From the NCBI GenBank assembly GCA_050740255.1, contig JBOICV010000106.1, positions 1 to 64,000 of the forward strand: a DNA stretch of 64,000 nt. Reading direction: 5' to 3'. The stretch is from JBOICV01 sp050740255 (GTDB taxonomy: Bacteria > Pseudomonadota > Gammaproteobacteria > Nevskiales > JBOICV01). Both the position numbers and the translations under genes were made by a program. The notes below the pieces were generated by a model, which made no database searches, was not told the DNA's origin, and was given only the letters and a program-made list of their open reading frames with translations. Position 1 is the stretch's first letter. Every line of letters begins with the position of its first letter. Positions 7,125-15,574 of this stretch are shown piece by piece.

Positions 7125-8054
7125 CTATTCATTGAAAATATTCTGTCTGTGCCAGCAGATCGCGTTGTGATGCGGATATACGTTTGCTTTGGTCGGCAGA
7201 TAAATCTTGTCCCGCTTGCTCGCTAGAGTCTGGAAGATTTCGTAGCCACCCATTTTTCCGAAGTCAGGCGGCATAGCTGTCACTCGTTTGGAAACGCGTA
7301 CACAATAGTCATCCAATAAGGTAAACCATCCAGTATCAAAGGCCCAATGATGGAGGCGACATAACGCAATTGCGTTGTAAATGTCGTCCCGACCTAGCAA
7401 CGAGTTGGGAACGATATGCGCCGCTTGAACCTCCCAGGTTAGCGAGTCAGGCGATTTAATTTTTAACCCACAAATGGCGCACTTGTAACCGTATGCCTCA
7501 ACGACCGCTTGCCGAAAACCCCTTTCCCTCAAAGCCGTCACCCTCGTTATTGTTGTGACCGGCTTACTTTGATCGATCGGGTCATAGTTTTTTGGCCTCT
7601 GAGCTTCGATGAGCTTTTTAACTATCTTTTGAACCTCGAATGACTTGGTTGGAAGAATTGCCTTTCTTGAGACAGGAATATTCGAGAGCTTGAGTGCTTC
7701 ATCGAAACCCTTCTCCGTGAGCATCCATTCTCTTTTTCGGGTCAGTTGCATTGTTTGAGTAGGACGCGACACCAAATCTCGCTTTGCTAGGGAGTCTGCG
7801 GCCCGGAACAATAACCTGTGCCAGAGCAGCGATTTCTTTAGACGATCTTGCTTGCGGTAAATAGTTTCCAAAACCGCTGAGCGCTGCTGCTCGCTGAGAC
7901 CGAATGCGCCTGCAACTTCATCAACAATCTTTTGGCCGGAGGCAAATTCCTCGATGGTTCCGCCATGCTTGAGAAGCGAGCAAAGTAAAGTTTGCTCAAC
8001 GGACTTTTGCGTCGGCATAGCAAACTGCGAAAGCATGTCGCTTTCGTAACTCAT
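7125..8054 (-). CDS. HNH endonuclease domain protein with N-terminal winged-helix-like region
   Basis: 309 residues from an ATG at 8054 that overlaps the stop of the upstream gene (ATGA); a longer frame to 8111 is less likely. The N-terminal part (SVEQTLLCSLLKHGGT, then a helical segment with LTEKGFDEAL) resembles the winged-helix domain found at the start of Mrr-type restriction proteins. The C-terminus is an HNH nuclease: CAICGLKIKS, then VQAAHIVPNSLLGRDDIYNAIALCRLHHWAFD, which supplies two zinc cysteines and the H-N-H residues. Probably the restriction partner of the broken methyltransferase upstream. The DNA is AT-richer than its surroundings, which suggests transfer. Confidence 0.82.
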   Translation of the reverse strand: MSYESDMLSQFAMPTQKSVEQTLLCSLLKHGGTIEEFASGQKIVDEVAGAFGLSEQQRSAVLETIYRKQDRLKKSLLWHRLLFRAADSLAKRDLVSRPTQTMQLTRKREWMLTEKGFDEALKLSNIPVSRKAILPTKSFEVQKIVKKLIEAQRPKNYDPIDQSKPVTTITRVTALRERGFRQAVVEAYGYKCAICGLKIKSPDSLTWEVQAAHIVPNSLLGRDDIYNAIALCRLHHWAFDTGWFTLLDDYCVRVSKRVTAMPPDFGKMGGYEIFQTLASKRDKIYLPTKANVYPHHNAICWHRQNIFNE

Positions 8055-8329
8055 GTGGGGGATGCCGGCTTGGTTACGTTGATTTCGCCGCTTCCGTTGC
8101 AATGTGGACATGGAGCCATTTCCACTTGTTCAATCGCTCGGAGTTCGTAAAGGTATTCCTTATCCCACCACTTCCAGTTGGCAGACCGCTTCCTGTCTGT
8201 TCTCTTAATTCTGTGTTTTGAGGCAAAGGCATTAAGAGCAGCGCGTTCATTCTCTGCGTCGACGTAGTCGGAATGGTGATCGCTGGTTTCGCGATAGAAA
8301 CTCTTGTAACCGATTCTAAATGTGCTCAT
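8051..8329 (-). CDS. Small hypothetical protein with CxxC zinc-ribbon-like motif
   Basis: 92 residues, ATG at 8329 with GGGGA seven bases upstream. Not recognised. The N-terminal part (FYRETSDHHSDYVDAENERAALNAF) has the look of a small alpha/beta domain, and the C-terminal CPHCNGSGEI resembles one half of a DnaJ-type CxxCxGxG zinc ribbon. Its start overlaps the stop of the decayed methyltransferase and its stop overlaps the start of the HNH gene (both ATGA), so the three form a translationally coupled operon and it is probably an accessory part of the restriction-modification locus. Confidence 0.65.
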   Translation of the reverse strand: MSTFRIGYKSFYRETSDHHSDYVDAENERAALNAFASKHRIKRTDRKRSANWKWWDKEYLYELRAIEQVEMAPCPHCNGSGEINVTKPASPT

Positions 8330-8630
8330 GCGTTTCCCCGCCCGCGCATTTCGAGTATCAGTTCGATAACATAGGTACGGCGTTCGCTGTCAGCAACCCG
8401 CTCCGTGAGTTCAGGAAAAAGCTGCCAGAAGGTTTCAGCACCCTCAGCAACTCCGCGGAGATTGGTAAGAACCAATCAACGTACTCGTCCGGCTTGATGC
8501 CGCCGTAGGTGTTTTTGCGCTGGTCTGCGTAAGGTGGTGATGTGACGATCAAATCTATGCTGCACGCTTCAAGCTTTTTAAGCTCCTGCGTGCTATCTCC
8601 GAAAATGATCTTGGCTTCAACCGCTTTCAT
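8326..8630 (-). pseudogene. DNA methyltransferase, frameshifted and truncated
   Basis: The first 70 or so residues from ATG 8630 match site-specific DNA N4/N6 methyltransferases: IIFGDSTQELKKL, then catalytic motif IV TSPPYADQRKNTYGG, then LLRVLKPSGSFFLN. The frame then reads 16 unrelated residues to a stop at 8358. One base over, the conserved continuation resumes (ELTERVADSERRTYVIELIL, then EMR) and ends with TGA at 8328-8326, overlapping the next ATG. So there is a single-base frameshift, and the whole C-terminal part of the enzyme, including the SAM-binding FxGxG motif expected there, is absent. Catalytically dead unless another genomic copy supplies activity. Confidence 0.8.
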
Positions 8631-8639
8631 TGTTGAATA

Positions 8640-10292
8640 CTACATCACTGCTTTGATTCCGAGCTGCTCAAAGCCTTTCGTATCGTAATTCTTGCGGAAT
8701 AAATCACGCAGCTTTGCGGCCTGCTTATCGTAGGCCGCCTTGTCGCTCCAGGTATTGCGCGGATCCAGCATGGCGCTATCCACGCCGTCAACCGACTTCG
8801 GCATTTTCAGGTTGAATACGGGATGTTCGGTGGTGCCGGCTTTATCAATACTGCCGTCCAGCGCGGCATTCAACAGCGAACGGGTCAGCTTGATGGAGAT
8901 GCGCTTGCCGGTACCATAGGCACCGCCGCTCCAGCCGGTATTGAGCAGAATGCAACGGGTTTTGTGCTGTTTCATTTTCCTGGCGAGGATGCCGGCGTAC
9001 ACGCTGGGCTTTTGCGACATGAAAGCCGCGCCGTAGCAGGCGGAGAACGCGGCCTGCGGTTCGGTGACGCCCACTTCGGTGCCCGCGAGCTTGGACGTGA
9101 AGCCGGAGACGAAGTGATACATCACGTCGTCGCTGTCGAGCACGGATACCGGCGGCAGCACGCCGAAGGCATCGGCAGTAAGCAGCACGATGGTTTCCGG
9201 ATGCGGGCCACGCGCGCCGGGCGCGACGTTCGGATTCGAGGACAGCGGATAGGCGAAGCGCGTATTTTCGGTGATGGACTGGTCGGCAAGATCGAGTTCC
9301 TGCGGATCGGTATCTTCCAGTTTCTTGCTCGGCAGCGGCGGCACGTTTTCGATAATCGTGCCCGGCATGGATAGCGCCGCGGCGATGACCGGCTCGGCTT
9401 CCTTGTCCAGGTTCACGAGTTTGGCGTAGCAGCCGTTCTCGAAGTTGGAGATGCCACCATCGGTCCAGACATGCTCGTCGTCGCCGATGAGTTGGCGATC
9501 CGGATCGGCGGAGAGCGTGGTCTTGCCGGTGCCGGACAGGCCGAACAGGATGGCGCCGTCGCCACGCGCGCCGATATTGGCCGAGCAATGCATTGAGAGC
9601 TGGCCCTGTTCGGGCAGCAGGTAATTCATCACGGTAAACATCGTTTTCTTGACGATGCCACAGTAGTCCGCGCGGCCGAGCACCAGTGCTACCTTGTCCC
9701 TAAAGCTGACAATCACCGCGCGCTTGGAGAAAGCGCCGTCGCGCTCCGGATCGCAATGGAAGCTCGGCACGTTCAGCATGGTCCAGCGTTTGCCGTCCTC
9801 GTCCTTGACGCCTTTCACATCAGCCGGGAACATGACGCTGGAAAATAGTGCGTGGGTCGCAAACTCGCCCACGAAACGGTAGGGCGCTGCGTACAAGGGG
9901 TCCCAGGAGCAATAGACATCCTGCACGTAGAGGTCGCCGCCTTTCTGATTGAGGTGATCCACCACGCGTTTCAGCAGCGGGTGGAACTTACTGTTGTCGA
10001 ACTTCTTGAACTCGTTCTTCCACCAGACTTTTTCGCTGATCTCGGGCCAGTCCACGCAGAAAGTGTCCTGGGTGGGGCGGCCGGTGCAGGAGGGGTCGGA
10101 ATAAAACAGCAGCGGGCCTTTTACGCCCAGCTTGGTTGGATAGGCCTTTTGCTCGGTGTCCGGGCCATCCTTCATGATGCGGCCGCGGTCGTTCTTGATG
10201 GCCTCGAAGAAAAGCTGGTCGGTGCCCAGGTTGTATTTGTAATTGACGGTTTTGAGGCCGAGCAGCTTTTCCAGATCTTTGCGGAAATCCAT
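8640..10292 (-). CDS. pckA: Phosphoenolpyruvate carboxykinase (ATP)
   Basis: About 550 residues from the ATG at 10292 (MDFRKDLEKLLGL); an upstream in-frame start at 10361 would add a low-complexity extension. The kinase-1a P-loop LFGLSGTGKTTLSADP, kinase-2 LIGDDEHVW, and NTGWSGGAYGTGKRISI mark the ATP-dependent PEPCK family rather than the GTP form. It converts oxaloacetate to PEP and CO2, the first step of gluconeogenesis from acids, which suits a cell growing on organic acids or acyl-CoA products. Divergent from nfeD with about 136 bases between; the region holds TTGACA at 10363 but no convincing -10. Confidence 0.95.
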   Translation of the reverse strand: MDFRKDLEKLLGLKTVNYKYNLGTDQLFFEAIKNDRGRIMKDGPDTEQKAYPTKLGVKGPLLFYSDPSCTGRPTQDTFCVDWPEISEKVWWKNEFKKFDNSKFHPLLKRVVDHLNQKGGDLYVQDVYCSWDPLYAAPYRFVGEFATHALFSSVMFPADVKGVKDEDGKRWTMLNVPSFHCDPERDGAFSKRAVIVSFRDKVALVLGRADYCGIVKKTMFTVMNYLLPEQGQLSMHCSANIGARGDGAILFGLSGTGKTTLSADPDRQLIGDDEHVWTDGGISNFENGCYAKLVNLDKEAEPVIAAALSMPGTIIENVPPLPSKKLEDTDPQELDLADQSITENTRFAYPLSSNPNVAPGARGPHPETIVLLTADAFGVLPPVSVLDSDDVMYHFVSGFTSKLAGTEVGVTEPQAAFSACYGAAFMSQKPSVYAGILARKMKQHKTRCILLNTGWSGGAYGTGKRISIKLTRSLLNAALDGSIDKAGTTEHPVFNLKMPKSVDGVDSAMLDPRNTWSDKAAYDKQAAKLRDLFRKNYDTKGFEQLGIKAVM

Positions 10293-10428
10293 AGCGTGAA
10301 AACCGGGGCTTGGCAGGGGTAAGGAGGCGGAAAGGCTACCGGGGGCGGGCCGACTGCGCAACTTGACAGGAAATATCGTTTTTGAGCCGTGCTAAGCTCA
10401 GATTCAGGTGCAGCGGATTGGGGCTCCC

Positions 10429-11802
10429 ATGCCGCACGTATGGATCATCGCCCTATTGGTGAGTCTGACAGGAGCGGCCTACGCCGATTCCCCTGCGGGC
10501 GGTACTATTGCCCTGATTGAGATTGACGGCGCCATCGGCCCGGCTACCAGCCAGTATTTCGAACAGGCCAGCGAAGCGGCCGTGGCGAAGGGCGCCAAGC
10601 TCATCATCCTGCGGCTGGACACCCCGGGCGGGCTGGACGAGGCGATGCGCGACATCATCAAGCGCATTCTGGCCTCGGAGATTCCCGTAGTCACTTTTGT
10701 CGCACCGTCCGGCGCCCGTGCCGCCAGTGCCGGCACCTACATCCTGTACGCCAGCCATGTCGCGGCGATGGCGCCGGCGACCAACCTGGGCGCCGCCACG
10801 CCGGTACCGGTTATGGGTTCGCCGCCGGCCGCGCCCCCTGAACCCGCACCTGGGAAGTCCGGTCAGAAACCGCAGGAACTGCCGTCGGTCCGCCCTTCAG
10901 GTGAAACAATGGAACGCAAGGTGGTCAATGATGCGGCCGCCTATATTCGCGGCCTGGCGGAGCAGCGCGGCCGCAACGCGGACTGGGCCGAGCGCGCGGT
11001 ACGCGAGGGCGTGAGCCTCTCGGCGGAAGACGCACTCAAGCTAAACGTAATTGATCTAATCGCCGCCGATGTACCCGAGCTGCTGCAAAAACTCGAAGGG
11101 CGGAAACTTAGGCTGGCCAAGGGGCCACTAACCTTGCACACCAAGGGTCTCACGGTCGAGCGCATCGAACCAACTTGGCGGCTTAAATTTCTGGCGGTAA
11201 TCACCAATCCAGCCGTGGCTTATATTCTGTTGCTGCTGGGCATTTACGGGCTATTGCTTGAAGGTTATAGCCCGGGCGCCATTCTGCCCGGGGTGGTTGG
11301 CGGCATCTGCCTGCTACTGGCGCTTTACGCTTTTCAGATACTGCCGGTCAATTACGTCGGTCTGGCGTTGATTGCGCTGGGTATCGTCATGATCGTGGCC
11401 GAGGCTTTCGTGCCCAGCATGGGCGTGCTCGGCATCGGCGGCGTGATCGCTTTTGTCGCCGGTTCCATCCTGCTGATGGATACCGGTGTGCCGGGCTATG
11501 GTGTGCCACTGGGCATCGTCGGCGCGGTGGCGGCGGCGGCCGCAGGCGTGGTGTTGCTGACAATGGGGTTGCTGGTGCGCGCACGGCGCAGACCCGTGGT
11601 GACCGGCCAGGAGGCACTGCTGGATGCCCCGGCAGTCGCAATGGAAGACTTCATCGAGGAAGGCTGGGTGCATTTGGCGGGTGAGCGCTGGCGCGCACGC
11701 AGTGGCGTGCCGATTACGCGCGGGCAAGCACTGCGCGTCGTGCGGGTCGAAGGCTTGATCTTGACGGTGGAACCCAATCGCTTCCAAGGAGGCGCATCAT
11801 GA
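10429..11802 (+). CDS. NfeD long form: SppA-like protease domain plus membrane NfeD region
   Basis: 457 residues from ATG 10429, giving a clean signal peptide (ALLVSLTGAAYADS). The first 210 residues form a ClpP/SppA-like domain: IILRLDTPGGLDEAMRDI, then APSGARAASAGTYIL with the nucleophilic Ser in SAGT; a Lys in ERKVVNDAAAYI is a candidate general base of the Ser-Lys dyad. Four to five transmembrane helices follow (about residues 265-395), then a C-terminal OB-fold NfeD domain (GEEGWVHLAGERWRA-like). The family (NfeD1b) cleaves stomatin partners; the stomatin/slipin gene overlaps immediately downstream. Confidence 0.93.
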   Translation: MPHVWIIALLVSLTGAAYADSPAGGTIALIEIDGAIGPATSQYFEQASEAAVAKGAKLIILRLDTPGGLDEAMRDIIKRILASEIPVVTFVAPSGARAASAGTYILYASHVAAMAPATNLGAATPVPVMGSPPAAPPEPAPGKSGQKPQELPSVRPSGETMERKVVNDAAAYIRGLAEQRGRNADWAERAVREGVSLSAEDALKLNVIDLIAADVPELLQKLEGRKLRLAKGPLTLHTKGLTVERIEPTWRLKFLAVITNPAVAYILLLLGIYGLLLEGYSPGAILPGVVGGICLLLALYAFQILPVNYVGLALIALGIVMIVAEAFVPSMGVLGIGGVIAFVAGSILLMDTGVPGYGVPLGIVGAVAAAAAGVVLLTMGLLVRARRRPVVTGQEALLDAPAVAMEDFIEEGWVHLAGERWRARSGVPITRGQALRVVRVEGLILTVEPNRFQGGAS

Positions 11803-12548
11803 TGAGCATAGGTTGGACGCTGTTCGTTCTATTGGTCGTGGCCATCGCCAGCGCGATCAAGATCCTGCCCGAGTACGTGCGCGGCGTGATGTTCACGCTG
11901 GGGCGGTTTACCGGTGTGAAGGGCCCGGGTTTGGTGTTCGTGGTCCCGGTCATTCAGCGCCTGGTTCGGGTGGACCTGCGCACGGTGGTGTTGGATGTGC
12001 CGCCGCAGGACATCATCTCGCGCGACAACGTCTCGGTAAAGGTCAACGCCATCGTATTCTTTCGCGTGGTAGACGCCGCCAAGGCCATCATCCAGGTCGA
12101 GCGCTACTACGACGCCACCAGCCAGCTCGCGCAGACCACGCTGCGTTCCGTGCTTGGCAAGCACGAGCTGGACGAGATGCTGGCCGAGCGCGAAAAGCTC
12201 AACGTGGATATCCAGACCATTCTGGACAAGGCCACCGACGCCTGGGGCATAAAGGTCGCCAATGTCGAGATCAAGGCGGTGGACTTGAACGAGAGCATGA
12301 TCCGCGCCATCGCGGCGCAGGCGGAAGCCGAGCGCAACCGCCGCTCGAAAGTGATCAACGCGGAAGGCGAGGCGCAAGCGGCGGAAAAGCTGCGCGAGGC
12401 GGCGGAAGTGCTGGCGATGCAGCCGGTTTCGGTGCAGCTACGTTATATGCAGACGCTGATTGATGTGGCCAGCAAGAACACCGCGACCATGGTGTTCCCG
12501 ATGCCGCTGGACTTGCTCAGGTCGCTTGGCGGTAAGACGGAAAACTAG
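11799..12548 (+). CDS. Slipin / stomatin-like SPFH membrane protein
   Basis: 249 residues; ATG 11799 overlaps the nfeD TGA (ATGA), with AAGGAGG seven bases upstream. One N-terminal membrane segment, then the SPFH domain: GRFTGVKGPGLVFVVPVIQRLVRVDLR, DVPPQDIISRDNVSVKVNA, and the C-terminal helical segment EAEAERNRRSKVINAEGEAQAAEKL. Slipins oligomerise on the inner membrane and are the usual substrates or partners of NfeD proteases. It ends convergently with the next crotonase gene, and the two share the palindromic CTAG as stop codons. Confidence 0.93.
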   Translation: MMSIGWTLFVLLVVAIASAIKILPEYVRGVMFTLGRFTGVKGPGLVFVVPVIQRLVRVDLRTVVLDVPPQDIISRDNVSVKVNAIVFFRVVDAAKAIIQVERYYDATSQLAQTTLRSVLGKHELDEMLAEREKLNVDIQTILDKATDAWGIKVANVEIKAVDLNESMIRAIAAQAEAERNRRSKVINAEGEAQAAEKLREAAEVLAMQPVSVQLRYMQTLIDVASKNTATMVFPMPLDLLRSLGGKTEN

Positions 12549-13297
12549 TCCTCCCACTTGGCCATGCCGGCGATGGCACGCAGATTGGTCTGGGTGTCCT
12601 CGCTGAACCAGTCGTTGATCAGCTCGTCAATGATCGCATCGCGGTGATTCAGCAGTTTATTTACGTCTTCGTGGAACGCGTCACGAACCGCATTCATGGC
12701 CGTGGTGGGCAAGGCCAGCAGCCGGCGACAATAGGCCAGCGCACAGGCCACCACGGTTTCCGGCGGCGCGGTTTCGTCCACCAGCCCGATTCTCAAGGCG
12801 TCTTCAGCTAGCAGCAGACGACCTTCCACGATCAGGCGTTCCGCCATGCGGGCGCCCACCAGCCGCGCCATCATCACCCGCACGGGATGCGGCACGGTCA
12901 CGCCGGCCTGGACTTCATTCAGCCCTATCTGGAATTCGCCTCGGGCCATGATGCGATAGTCGCAAAACAGCGCCAATACCGTCGCACTGGCGGGCGCATG
13001 CCCGGTAATGGCGGCGACAATGGGGATTGAAGAGCGGCCCACTGCCTGGCACAGGTCGTGGAATGCGACGAAGTAACGCTGGGTCTCGCTGCGCTTCATC
13101 GAGAGAATTTCCGGCACATCCGCGCCGGCGGAGAACACGCCGTTCATCCCCGACAGCACGATGGCTTGCGCCCGTTCCCTGGGCGCCTGGGTAACGGCCT
13201 GCAGCAACTGGGAAACCAGCTCCAGATTAAAGGCGTTCTCCGGCGGACGATTCAGGCGCAGCTCAAGAACGGCCCCGTGCTTGATGTGCTCGAGCAT
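12545..13297 (-). CDS. Enoyl-CoA hydratase/isomerase family protein
   Basis: 250 residues from ATG 13297, which has AAGGGA upstream; a frame extending to 13672 only overlaps the neighbouring gene. Crotonase features: RLNRPPENAFNLEL, SGMNGVFSAGADVPEIL (first oxyanion segment) and AAITGHAPASATVLALFCDYRIMA, where the usual G-G of the second oxyanion hole reads PASA. EFQIGLNEVQAGVTVP retains a Glu at the position of the second acid. Closest in feel to delta3,delta2-enoyl-CoA isomerases, but this is not certain. It follows another crotonase on the same strand with 74 bases between. Confidence 0.85.
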   Translation of the reverse strand: MLEHIKHGAVLELRLNRPPENAFNLELVSQLLQAVTQAPRERAQAIVLSGMNGVFSAGADVPEILSMKRSETQRYFVAFHDLCQAVGRSSIPIVAAITGHAPASATVLALFCDYRIMARGEFQIGLNEVQAGVTVPHPVRVMMARLVGARMAERLIVEGRLLLAEDALRIGLVDETAPPETVVACALAYCRRLLALPTTAMNAVRDAFHEDVNKLLNHRDAIIDELINDWFSEDTQTNLRAIAGMAKWED

Positions 13298-13371
13298 GGT
13301 CAATCCCTTCCCCTCTTTTCCCCCGAGTATAGCGGCGCAGGGGCTTTTCGCGCGTAACGAGGCGCGGCCTG

Positions 13372-14298
13372 CTAGACGGGGGGCTTGCCCTTGAAAGTGC
13401 TCGCACCGAAATCGCCGAAAGGCTCGTCGCGGTCGCGCACTGCCTGCTTGAAGCCGGCTTCGGCCGCATGGGTTTGAAAGGCGTAGCCCTCTTTGGTGTG
13501 GCGGGTTATGCCGTCGAATATCGTGCCCAGTATCTGGGTGCTGTGCAGGCCGGCCGCCATGACGGTCTGGTTGATCAGGAGCTTCATCATGATGAGCTGG
13601 TTGACCGGCATTTTCGCAATGCGCGCCAGCAGGTTTTCGAAACGTTCGTCGAGTTCCGCCGCAGGCGCGCATTCCGTCGCCAGACCCCAGGCGACCGCCT
13701 CCTTGCCGTTGAGACAGTCGCCGGTGAAGAGCAGACGCTTGGCCTTCTCGATGCCGATGCGAAAGGCCCAGACGGACGTGGTGGGCGAGCCCCAGACCCG
13801 CGCGGGGGGATAGCCGATTTTCGCATCCTCACCAATCACCAGCAGGTCGGCGCACAGGGCCATGTCGGTGCCGCCGGCCACGCAAAAACCCTGCACCTTG
13901 CACACCACCGGTTTGTTGGCGTGGAACAGGGACATAAAGCCTTTCACATTGCGCGCCATCATCTGGTAGTCCAGCATCGGATCCCAGACGCTTTTCGGAT
14001 GATGGTTCTGGGCGATCACGCTTGAATCCAGCGCCGAACCCTTTTGCGCGCTGTCGCCAAACGCCTCCTTGCCCATGTCCTGCGCGCTTTGCACCAGGTC
14101 GTAGCCGCCACAAAAGCCCTTGCCGCGGCCGGACAAGGCGATCACATGAACTTTCGGGTCAAGATCGGCCCGTTCCACGCAGGCCGCAAGTTCACGGGGT
14201 GTGTCTAGCGTAATCGCGTTGCCGCGTTCCGGGCGGTTCAGGGTGATGCGGGCAATGCGACCCGTCACCTCGTAAGTCATGGTCTTGAGCGCGTTCAT
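13372..14298 (-). CDS. Crotonase/enoyl-CoA hydratase family protein
   Basis: 308 residues, longer than a typical crotonase because of an insertion around residues 70-110 (GKEAFGDSAQKGSALDSS and NHHPKSVWDPMLDYQMM). Shows TLNRPERGNAITLDTP, the oxyanion segment GFCGGYDLV, and KVQGFCVAGGTDMALCADLLV, where Asp replaces the usual catalytic Glu, then IGYPPARVWGSPTT. The pattern is found in large crotonases of bacteria that degrade steroids and other cyclic compounds. Followed downstream by a GC-rich palindromic repeat and then the cyclophilin gene. Confidence 0.85.
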   Translation of the reverse strand: MNALKTMTYEVTGRIARITLNRPERGNAITLDTPRELAACVERADLDPKVHVIALSGRGKGFCGGYDLVQSAQDMGKEAFGDSAQKGSALDSSVIAQNHHPKSVWDPMLDYQMMARNVKGFMSLFHANKPVVCKVQGFCVAGGTDMALCADLLVIGEDAKIGYPPARVWGSPTTSVWAFRIGIEKAKRLLFTGDCLNGKEAVAWGLATECAPAAELDERFENLLARIAKMPVNQLIMMKLLINQTVMAAGLHSTQILGTIFDGITRHTKEGYAFQTHAAEAGFKQAVRDRDEPFGDFGASTFKGKPPV

Positions 14299-14310
14299 AA
14301 TGTGGGCTTA

Positions 14311-14345
14311 CCCCTCCCCTTAATCCCCTCCACAGGGGGAGGGGA
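14311..14345. repeat. GC-rich palindromic repeat
   Basis: CCCCTCCCC at 14311-14319 pairs with GGGGAGGGG at the right end around an ATCCCCTCC spacer. The same unit, inverted and with only a few changes, is found inside the metG coding sequence at 21111-21146. Located between a crotonase and the cyclophilin gene. Confidence 0.7.
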
Positions 14346-14349
14346 GACT

Positions 14350-14937
14350 CTATTTGCCGCTGCCCTGCACGACGCTGGCTTTGCTGATGATCACCTGCGT
14401 CTTGGGCACGTCACGGCCGAACGGCGGCGCCGCGCCGGTTGGCGTGCTGGCGATCTTGTCCACTACATCCATGCCCTCGATCACTTTGCCGAACACCGCA
14501 TAGCCCCAGCTATCGAAGCTTGGGTAGTTGAGGTTGGCGTTATCCGCATGATTGATAAAGAACTGCGAACTGGCCGAGTGCGGTGCTGAGGTGCGCGCCA
14601 TCGCGATACTGCCGCGGGCGTTCTTGAGGCCGTTCTTGGCTTCGTTCTCAATCGGCGCACGGGTCTTGCGCTCGGCATACTTCTCGTCGTAACCGCCGCC
14701 CTGGATCATGAAGCCCTTGATCACGCGGTGAAACACCGCGCCGTCGTAATGCTTGTCGTTGACGTACTGGACGAAGTTGGCGACCGTCTTGGGCGCCTTG
14801 TTCGCATCGAGCTCAAGCGTGATGTTGCCGAGTGAGGTCTCCAGCAAAACGTGTATAGATGAATTGGGCACAGGTTCAGCAGCAGTAGCAGCGTTCATTA
14901 ACAGTCCTGACAGTAGAAGAAAAAGTAATGTTCTCAT
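14350..14937 (-). CDS. ppiA: Periplasmic cyclophilin-type peptidyl-prolyl isomerase
   Basis: 195 residues from ATG 14937, chosen because it begins a signal peptide (MRTLLFLLLSGLLMNAATAAEP). The cyclophilin core follows: GNITLELDANKAPKTVANF, YDGAVFHRVIKGFMIQGGG with the catalytic Arg in FHRV, MARTSAPHSASSQFFIN, and YAVFGKVIEGMDVVDKI. It isomerises prolyl bonds of exported proteins. It begins four bases after the stop of nth, so rnfB, nth and this gene form one minus-strand operon. Confidence 0.92.
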   Translation of the reverse strand: MRTLLFLLLSGLLMNAATAAEPVPNSSIHVLLETSLGNITLELDANKAPKTVANFVQYVNDKHYDGAVFHRVIKGFMIQGGGYDEKYAERKTRAPIENEAKNGLKNARGSIAMARTSAPHSASSQFFINHADNANLNYPSFDSWGYAVFGKVIEGMDVVDKIASTPTGAAPPFGRDVPKTQVIISKASVVQGSGK

Positions 14938-14941
14938 GGGT

Positions 14942-15574
14942 TCAAGTGGTCTTACTACGATAATCACATAGGTCGCGGATCACGCAGCGCGGGCACTCCG
15001 GCCGGCGCGCCTTGCAGACATAACGGCCATGCAGGATAAGCCAATGGTGCGCGTCCTGCATGAATTCCTCGGGCACGACTTTCATCAATTTGTCTTCCAC
15101 AGCGCGTGGGGTTTTACCGCGCGCAAGTCCGGTGCGGTTGGCGACACGGAAGATATGCGTATCCACCGCAATGGTCGGCTGGCCGAAGGCCGTATTGAGC
15201 ACCACGTTCGCCGTCTTGCGGCCGACGCCGGGCAGGGCCTCCAGCGCCTCGCGCTTGCCCGGAACTTCGCCACCGTGCTGTTCGACCAGCGCCCGACAGG
15301 TCGCGAGGATGTTTTTGGCCTTGCTGTTGTATAAGCCGATGGTCTGGATGTAGGGCCTGAGGCTTTTCTCGCCCAATTTGAGGATGGCTGCGGGTGTATT
15401 GGCGACCGGAAAAAGCCTGGCGGTGGCCTTGTTCACCCCGACATCGGTGCTTTGCGCCGACAGAATCACCGACACGAGCAGCTCGAAGGGCGTCTCGTAC
15501 TTGAGTTCTGTGGTGGGCGCCGGATTGGCCGCTCGCAACCGGCGGAAAATCTCCGCGCGCGTACCTGGACTCAC
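14942..15574 (-). CDS. nth: Endonuclease III
   Basis: 210 residues, full length. GTG start at 15574 overlaps the rnfB stop (GTGA). It carries the helix-hairpin-helix with the catalytic Lys (LPGVGRKTANV), the catalytic Asp (AVDTHIFRV), and the C-terminal [4Fe-4S] loop C-x6-C-x2-C-x5-C (CKARRPECPRCVIRDLC). It removes oxidised pyrimidines and nicks abasic sites in base-excision repair. The rnfB-nth adjacency matches the rsx-nth arrangement of E. coli. Confidence 0.97.
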   Translation of the reverse strand: MSPGTRAEIFRRLRAANPAPTTELKYETPFELLVSVILSAQSTDVGVNKATARLFPVANTPAAILKLGEKSLRPYIQTIGLYNSKAKNILATCRALVEQHGGEVPGKREALEALPGVGRKTANVVLNTAFGQPTIAVDTHIFRVANRTGLARGKTPRAVEDKLMKVVPEEFMQDAHHWLILHGRYVCKARRPECPRCVIRDLCDYRSKTT

